The position numbers and the translations under genes were made by a program. From Eleusine coracana subsp. coracana (Eukaryota; Streptophyta; Magnoliopsida; Poales; Poaceae): a DNA stretch of 64,000 bases. Below the pieces are notes generated by a model that searched no databases, was not told the origin of the DNA, and was given only the letters and a program-made list of their open reading frames with translations. This document shows positions 57,865 to 64,000 of the stretch, in pieces (positions within the stretch are counted from its first letter, which is position 1; every line of letters starts with the position of its first letter). The stretch is from NCBI GenBank assembly GCA_032690845.1, contig CM064430.1, positions 4,264,949 to 4,328,948 on the forward strand. The letters are read 5' to 3'.

Positions 57865-57872
57865 TTTATATT

Positions 57873-59157
57873 GCATTCATAGTATAGTTTCTTATTGAAG
57901 GTTTTTTAAAAAGATAAAATAATTATAATTATACTATATATTTGTTGTCATATATTTGCATAAATCATGATCTACCTCGCAAAAAATATATTTGTATAAA
58001 AAAATAAAAGACAGGACTTCAATATATTAAATCGTTAGTTTACTACAATCTTGCACGATGGTTATTGCAACCAATACTATATCCATGATCTTTATACTGA
58101 TAATGTTTGTTGATGTCACATAATTTATGCATGAGTATTTCAGTACTATTTACAACTTAGGACAACCTGTTGTCAAGTAATTGTAGCTTCATTAACAATA
58201 ACCTTGTATGCATGAGTATTTTAATAGTATTTACATTTTAGTATCTGTTGTTAAGTGATTGTAGCTCGATTAACAATCCCGTTGCCTCGCATTTGCTTTT
58301 CGTATGTTGTATAGAGTCTTATTTGCACACAAGCATGAACAAAAGTTCACTTTTTATTTATCCAGATCAATTAGCTTCTATGTTGGAGTCTAAATCAGTT
58401 TATGTATCAAAAACCTACATTGTTTGTATGGTTCAATTGAATTGCTTTTTTTAAGGACTAAAAGTCACTAATTGAGGTAATTAACGTGTAGGTTTTCTCC
58501 ATTTTTAGCTTATTATATTAATAGTAATAAAAAATGAATACTACAAAATAATAATTCATGAAAGCATTTAGTTGAATAGTGATAGCTCCATGAATAAATT
58601 TTTGTTATCAAGTGCTATTTGTATGACACTGTCTTATATATCAATTTATCATAACCAATATGAAAGATAAAGTGGTTTTAACCCATTTCCTTGCATATCC
58701 ATTTGCATGTTGTATAATTTTTAGTTAGAGGTTCGCTTATATTGATCTTGTTACAAACAACTATTATTCATAATTAGATTTCAATGAAGTCAAGAATACA
58801 TTTCTTATAGGTTTGAACCATTTATTTTCATTAGTGAATAGCAATTAGTTTGTTATGGAATATCAAGACTTATGTATTTAAAAATATGTATGCTTCATGT
58901 GATTTAATTGGATTGATTTTTTTCTTAGAATTTAAAAATAGAAGAGCAAAAAAGATAAAAGATATACAAGGAAATAGTACTAACTGCCAATCAAAATCTA
59001 ATAATGTCTAAAAAGAACCAACAATGATTTTGACCATATACTATAAAGTTATACTACCAAATGTGTTTAAATTCGCCTAAATGATATAAAATTTTGTCTT
59101 TAAGAAAACAATACTATAAATTTATAGTTTGTAAAGCATCTGAGTGGAAATTTGTAA
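57873..59157. other. AT-rich DNA, nothing recognised
   Basis: Low-complexity AT-rich sequence with short frames only. No repeats with recognisable ends were found. Confidence 0.4.
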
Positions 59158-59340
59158 ATGGTGGAAGGGCTGGAAATACAATTATGGTTCGAGAAGGTTT
59201 ATAGTATAAAATTTTGGATGGTGGAAGGATTGGAAATGATATTATGGTTCCTGAAGGTTCTAGGTGCAATATTGTGGAAGATTGGTGGGAGGATAGAAGT
59301 TTATTTCTATTTTCTTGAAGGGTCTAGATGTAAGATCGTG
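59158..59340 (+). repeat. 60-bp minisatellite, about three units, open in one frame
   Basis: Units start near 59158, 59218 and 59278. The first two read ATGGTGGAAGG, TGGAAAT, ATTATGGTTC and GAAGGTT in order; the third is diverged. The period is a multiple of three, so a 79-codon frame (59158-59397) with a 20-residue periodicity (MVEGLE..LWF) results. No family match. Confidence 0.55.
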
Positions 59341-60274
59341 TATGCATATCTAACGCTCCTTATTGCTTGCTTATTGCTTGGAGGCACCATCAAATGATCA
59401 AGAATCAGTAGATGATGCGGTCGGGTGTTTTACGAGAAAATACTCATGCATTTTAGAGTTATAGAGATTGAAAAAAATACATTAATATAAGAATGTAAAA
59501 TAATTTGGAAAAATAGAAGAAGCCTAAGATGACAAAGCAATATGGAAAGTAGGAAGTAAAATCCAAGCTTGCCAATGATTCAACCCATTGTACTGGTGTC
59601 CATATAATTTTATTTTAAGTCTGGCAACAAATATTAATTTAAAACAATTTTTTATATCAATTTTATTATATTTATTTAACAAACTTTTTTAGGGATAACA
59701 ATGTTGAAATTAGGCTTGTGTTGTCAGATTAAGCAGGTATTGCTGGGAAAGTGCCATCCAGCTTTATTAGTACATTCTATCCCTTTATTATATGCTATAG
59801 TCCCAATTTTGATATTATAGATAAGTAAGACACACCACACCCGAATATAAAACCTGTTTCACCCACAAACAACCTAGCTCACCTCAACCCTGTTTTTTTT
59901 TTCAGCTTTCTCGCCTATTTGTAGCCACGTACCCGCCATCATGTGGGACACATCCCATAAATTGCTCCTGCCCTGATTGTCTCCTTAATTTCTTTTTAAT
60001 TCCCTTCTCTTTCCAAGTTTAGGTACCTCATTCGTTCTTGCTAGCATCCTTGTTGAGGTCCAACAACCATGGTCCTGATCACCTCCTATGACTCTTATGA
60101 GCTCCAACTAGCTCCTGTTCGATATCCAGACGTCGTGGGCCTGATCACCTCCACTCTAGGCGCTAGCTCCTGACTGACGCCGTGGTGGGGGAGTGTTCGA
60201 TGCCCAGCTGTCATGGTCTTGATCACCTGCACTCCAGGCAGGATACTGGGTGGTGGGTGCCCTATGGTGCTGTT
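59341..60274. other. AT-rich DNA then a pyrimidine-rich part; no gene
   Basis: 60050-60260 has repeated CTGATCACCTCC/GATCACCTGC and AGCTCC pieces, weakly repetitive. No open frame that I can support. Confidence 0.35.
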
Positions 60275-61163
60275 CACTACTATAAAATACCTTATCAGCA
60301 GTGGTATAAATATCTCATCAATGGTTTTAGAACCGATGTTGATTAATCATTGCTGATAATATGAGTTATTAGCAGCGGTCCTAGATCCGTTGCTGATACG
60401 TTACATTTCAACAGTGGTTTAAAGTTATGATCCGATGCTCAAACATATTCCTGTTTTTTTAAAAAAAATTGCCAAGCAGATGCCTGCCTTAACTGAGTTG
60501 TGTGTGAGACAGGCCAACCTCACACGGATGTGCGTGTCCGCGATTCTGTTCGCCAAAATCTGACGAGGAGGCAGCGATTTGTCGAGGGGGATCGAAGCCG
60601 CGTGTCTGAGAATGGACAGATTCAGGATGGAGATGAAGTGGCGGCGTTGTTTACGTTATGGGTGGGCTGCCGCCACCATCGTCGAGGAGGTGGCACCATG
60701 ACGAGCGGATCATGCTCAATTGCGGTGGCAATGTAGTGCTCGTTGAGCGCCGCCGCTGCTGCTGCGGGTGCTGGCGCGACGAGTTGATAGGTAGGGCAAA
60801 GGACTGAGCGACGCCGGCAGGAGGCTGTGGCGGTGAGACGCCAAGGGCGAGCAACGTTTCTGATTTTCCTTTTTGTTTTGAATTTCTTAGATGTGTATGG
60901 TCCTGGTGTACACGGAGTGCCTGGGTTGTGACGGACGGGAGGTGTAGTAAAGATGAACAGGCGAACGGTTGATTAAAGAAAATATCTACAGCAGTTCATT
61001 TAGTGAACAGCTGCATAAAAGTTTGTATCAGCAGCGGTTTACCACCGTCTCAATTATTGATCAGGTCTTATAGATTCTGAACCGTTGTTGATAAATTTTT
61101 AGCAGCAGTTTGTTACAAACCGTTATTGATGAAGCGTTGTTTATAATTTTTTTTTATAGTAGT
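60275..61163. mobile_element. Non-autonomous CACTA-like element (889 bp)
   Basis: Perfect 13-bp inverted ends CACTACTATAAAA and TTTTATAGTAGTG. The flanks are GTT and ATT, a 3-bp duplication with one mismatch. Both subterminal parts are rich in CAGCAGCGGT/ACCGTTGCTGAT-type motifs in both orientations (60295-60460 and 60985-61145). The middle (60500-60890) is GC-rich and unlike the ends, with an open frame of 78 codons (60500-60736), and may be captured host sequence. No transposase. Confidence 0.7.
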
Positions 61164-62034
61164 GATTGTTCCTTTTCTCTGCTGTTTCGTGCATCGGGTG
61201 GGAGGCTTGCATATTGCATCCAGGGGAAGGCATGTGGCTTGAATCCTATCAACTTCCGCTTTAGATTTGGATGTTCGTTTCTATCCGTGTAGACCAGCAT
61301 ACAATTATAATAGTATAATCTTTGACCTCGTTATTCTGTATATGCAGCTTGTTCGAGGTCATAGCAATTGTTTGCTATACTCTCACCGGCGCTTATATTA
61401 AATATTGGAGCGTTTATTCGGGTCATTGTGACTACAGATAAATATGATTTTTTTCATTATCAATCTTAAGCACAATTCTAACAAATTTACGCTTCTCATG
61501 AAAGCTTAGACGTGTGTTCTTTAATTCTTGTGACAGCTATCTCGTGGTCATGATAGTATAATATAGGATCAATTTTATAGAGTAAAAGTTCTCATTTGCA
61601 AACATGTTTATTTGTTTTTGTATGTCATCACTGATGTAATTTTTACTCTCAAGGATCACATATCTTAAATGATAATTTTTTAAGAAATATGTTAATATGT
61701 TTAAGTTTGAAATAAATGAATGTGATGGCAACATATTAGAATATAGACGTTTATGTTTCTTTCCTGTAGCCCATCAACATGCCGAACCACATTGTCTTTC
61801 CTGTGTACATTTTTAATCTTGGAATTAGTACCAATGATAGAATAATCATTCAGAAAATAGATGATGACTGCATGGTAAAGCACTTAACTGCTTTCATGAA
61901 AAATATAGGGCAATGATTTTCTTCGGCCGGGGTAGACTGACCTTTTGTTGTTGTTAAGAAACTAGCATGTACTGTGTTGCTAGAGGAGAGACAATAAGTA
62001 GAACGAGAGAGTTACATCATTTTCTGAAATTTAT
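61164..62034. other. AT-rich DNA, nothing recognised
   Basis: Only short frames on minus (61537-61883) without known motifs. No repeat ends seen. Confidence 0.4.
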
Positions 62035-62037
62035 TTA

Positions 62038-62225
62038 GGGTTGTTCGTTTCCATGGGCTAAAGAGTTAAAACTAAACTTTAATCTAAATTTTAGCTTTAG
62101 GAAAACGAACGGGAGGGCTCGAAGTAGAGCTAAACTTTAGCTCTAAAATAAAAAAAGGGTTAAAAGTAGAGCTAGCTCAAATTTTAGGAGCTAAACTTTA
62201 GCTCCTGTGGGGAACGAATACCCCC
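62038..62225. mobile_element. Tourist-like (PIF/Harbinger) MITE (188 bp)
   Basis: Flanked by TTA (62035-62037 and 62226-62228). Ends GGGTTGTTCGTTTCC and GGGGAACGAATACCCCC are imperfect inverted repeats (about 12 of 15). The interior is self-complementary around AGCTAAACTTTAGCT. This fits a Tourist-type MITE, although the ends are degenerate. Confidence 0.6.
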
Positions 62226-62228
62226 TTA

Positions 62229-63854
62229 GATGTGCTTGTGATGGAATAAGGTTGTGTTAGTTCATAGCAATTGTAAAGCAAGTATCAAAAATAGGTTTTG
62301 AGTGGTGCTGCATATATGCTTTTGGTGCTTTTTTATTTCTGGTTACTTTTATGTTTCCTTTGGGGAATATGAACTATGGTGTAATTGATGGCAGAATGTT
62401 CCAAAGACAGAAAGAATTATGTAAATAGGAAGCCTTTTTGTTGGAGCAAATGCATGTTAGGTGAAGTCTAGGGTGTTGAAGTGTAGTGTCTCTTTTTTAT
62501 TGCAGGTTGATGAATTGTGAAATCATGGCGGTAAAAGCAGCTGGATTAAGGGTGCAGGTGCAAACTGACGCATTGGCGAGGGGTATGAACTAGATCAGAA
62601 AAACGACTTTCGTGCTTCCCGAGCTTTTGCGGGTTAAGGTAACCAACCTCCCATCTTATCAGACTTCTATAATATTTACTCGTAAATGTCACTTATACAT
62701 ATAGATGAGTCGAATTGTTTTCTTCCCCTTTTCTCCCCATCTTGATCTCACCCTGCCACCTTCCTTTCAAGAGCGTAGGGATGACTGCCACCCATCGTTG
62801 AGCAAGAATTGACTCCTACCACAAAAGGCTACTAAGAAAGGGCCCTAGACTTGATGACGACCACCATCCTCATATTGACATATGTGGATGGTGATGGAGG
62901 TTCTGTCTTCGTCGGAGCTGGCCACCACTTTTTTATCAGTGCTGGAGTAAATAGGTAAGGTCATTTCGATAAGAATTGTGTTTACGTGTCGGACATTCTG
63001 ATTTAATTTTTTTATTAAAATTATGCTTTTAAGATTTGGATTTATTTTTACATTTGCATCATGGTTCTTGTCAAATGATAATAATTCTATTGTAGTTCAA
63101 CTCATTTAATCAGATAATTTTACTTGGGTTTGGTTTAAATTTACTTTTAAGAATTCTGACGTGTGATCACTACTAGTTTTGTTAAGGAGAGAGAGAATAG
63201 AAAAAGGGGAAAGCGAGAGAAGAAGAGAGATGAAGAATGCTTGTGCGGTGATTAATAAATACCCAAGCAAGTTCTACCGAGGCGAGCACTCGATTTTGGG
63301 GTACCTGGCGCCCAGGCAATAGATGCAGACAACTAAGAGCATCTCTAAGGGAGCCTTATATTTTTTGTAAATTAAATTAATTAATATAAAAAGGATCTCC
63401 AAAAGTTTTTCAAAACAAGTCACAAATTTATTTTCCTCCTAAATTTATCTCATTTATAGCTAGAAACAAGGAGAAAATTGAACGTCCTAATTTTTCTATT
63501 TTCAGAAGAGTTAATGTTATTGTGGCTATTTTTTGTAGCTGTGGAATAGATATTGGAGCACCCATTTGAAACTAAAAAAGGCCACAAAGTATAAGAAATT
63601 ATCAGATATAAATATATAAATGAGGCTAATTGTTAAGAATTAATTGATTTTTTACCATCTTAACCTTCTCTAAAAATTACCAAAATAATATGTTAATTCA
63701 CATTGTACTGATAACTACACACATGATTTTTTATTTGTGTTAATATTAACAGGAAATTTTTGAGTTTCTTTATTTGAATTCAAATTTGAATTTGAATTGA
63801 AAGAATAAATGAGTATTAATAAAAAATTCCCAACTCTCTCTATGTCTAACCGGC
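62229..63854. other. Mostly AT-rich DNA; no gene supported
   Basis: 62510-62640 is a short GC-balanced stretch that could be an exon remnant, without a recognisable product. 63185-63240 is GA-rich. From 63340, AAGAGCATCTCTAAGGGAGCC resembles one end of common grass MITEs, but no second end was found. Confidence 0.3.
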
Positions 63855-63863
63855 CGAAAATAA

Positions 63864-63966
63864 GGCCCAGCACTACAAACGGACAACATATCGGCCCAAG
63901 GCTTGTCAGCATCTCAGGGCCCACCCGTCTCGGTCTTCCTCATTATATTCCGTTCCTAACCCTAAA
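63864..63966 (+). promoter_or_regulatory. Promoter-like block: three GGCCCA (site II) boxes and a telo-box
   Basis: GGCCCA occurs at 63864-63869, 63893-63898 and 63918-63923, and AACCCTAAA at 63958-63966, all within about 100 bp. Site II (TGGGCC/GGCCCA) clusters combined with a telo-box are typical of plant promoters of translation-related and other housekeeping genes. A TATA-like CATTATATTCC lies at 63941-63951. The surroundings are free of retroelements. The gene would lie beyond the window if the promoter points to the right. Orientation is uncertain because site II works in both directions. Confidence 0.5.
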
Positions 63967-64000
63967 GTGTGTTCGTTTCGGTATTTGGAATATGGAAGTC

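Overview
This is plant nuclear DNA, almost certainly from a grass (Poaceae, probably a panicoid). The evidence is a dense nest of Ty3/Gypsy and Ty1/Copia LTR retrotransposons of types typical of grass genomes, plus a few DNA-transposon fragments. I see no complete host protein-coding gene, no tRNA or rRNA, and nothing prokaryotic. Several CRM-lineage elements (chromoviruses with the C-terminal CR motif) make a pericentromeric or heterochromatic origin plausible but do not prove it.

Layout. 1-1767: 3' part of a CRM-type element that lost RT, RNase H and integrase but kept an open frame. 1768-8638 (minus strand): broken Tat-lineage and Athila-like Gypsy pieces, including a 0.69-kb tandem duplication of the pol 3' end. 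8639-12620: CRM-1, with 5' LTR, leader and broken gag-protease. 12621-17526: Copia (SIRE/Maximus-like) pieces on the minus strand, an unidentified LTR-like block, and a fragment of a large TGTCACACCC repeat. 17527-21151: a 3.6-kb TG..CA repeat with a perfect 5-bp target duplication (CAGAG), probably a giant solo LTR, inserted in the Copia LTR. 21445-28865: CRM-2, degenerate, with a chimeric and partly duplicated protease-RT segment. 28866-34608 and 43124-46760: Tat-2, a Grande-like Tat element with gag-pol on plus, a tandem array of about 110-bp units, and a spliced antisense ORF on minus. 34614-43123: CRM-3, a complete young CRM element (8,510 bp) inserted in that array, with TSD GGCTC and two 922-bp LTRs differing at about nine sites. 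46990-50980: a Tat scrap, one CACTA terminus and a very compact TRIM element. 50981-55596: a second giant solo-LTR-like repeat (TSD GGCTG). 55597-64000: AT-rich, retroelement-poor DNA with a short Copia-type LTR plus primer-binding site, an hAT MITE, a CACTA-like non-autonomous element, a Tourist-like MITE and, at the right edge, a promoter-like block (three GGCCCA boxes and a telo-box) that may belong to a host gene beyond the window.

How the parts relate. CRM-3 is structurally complete but coding-dead: a TAG lies just before the zinc knuckle, and the catalytic glutamate of the integrase D,D(35)E triad is lysine. It also carries an exact inverted 791-bp LTR piece in its leader. In this family the LTR encodes the polyprotein C-terminus including the CR motif, so each 5' LTR looks like a misplaced pol end. 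The TRIM at 49634-50427 has LTRs that start with the same 13 bases as the CRM LTR, which raises the possibility that CRM integrase mobilised it. Identity and divergence figures here were counted by eye.
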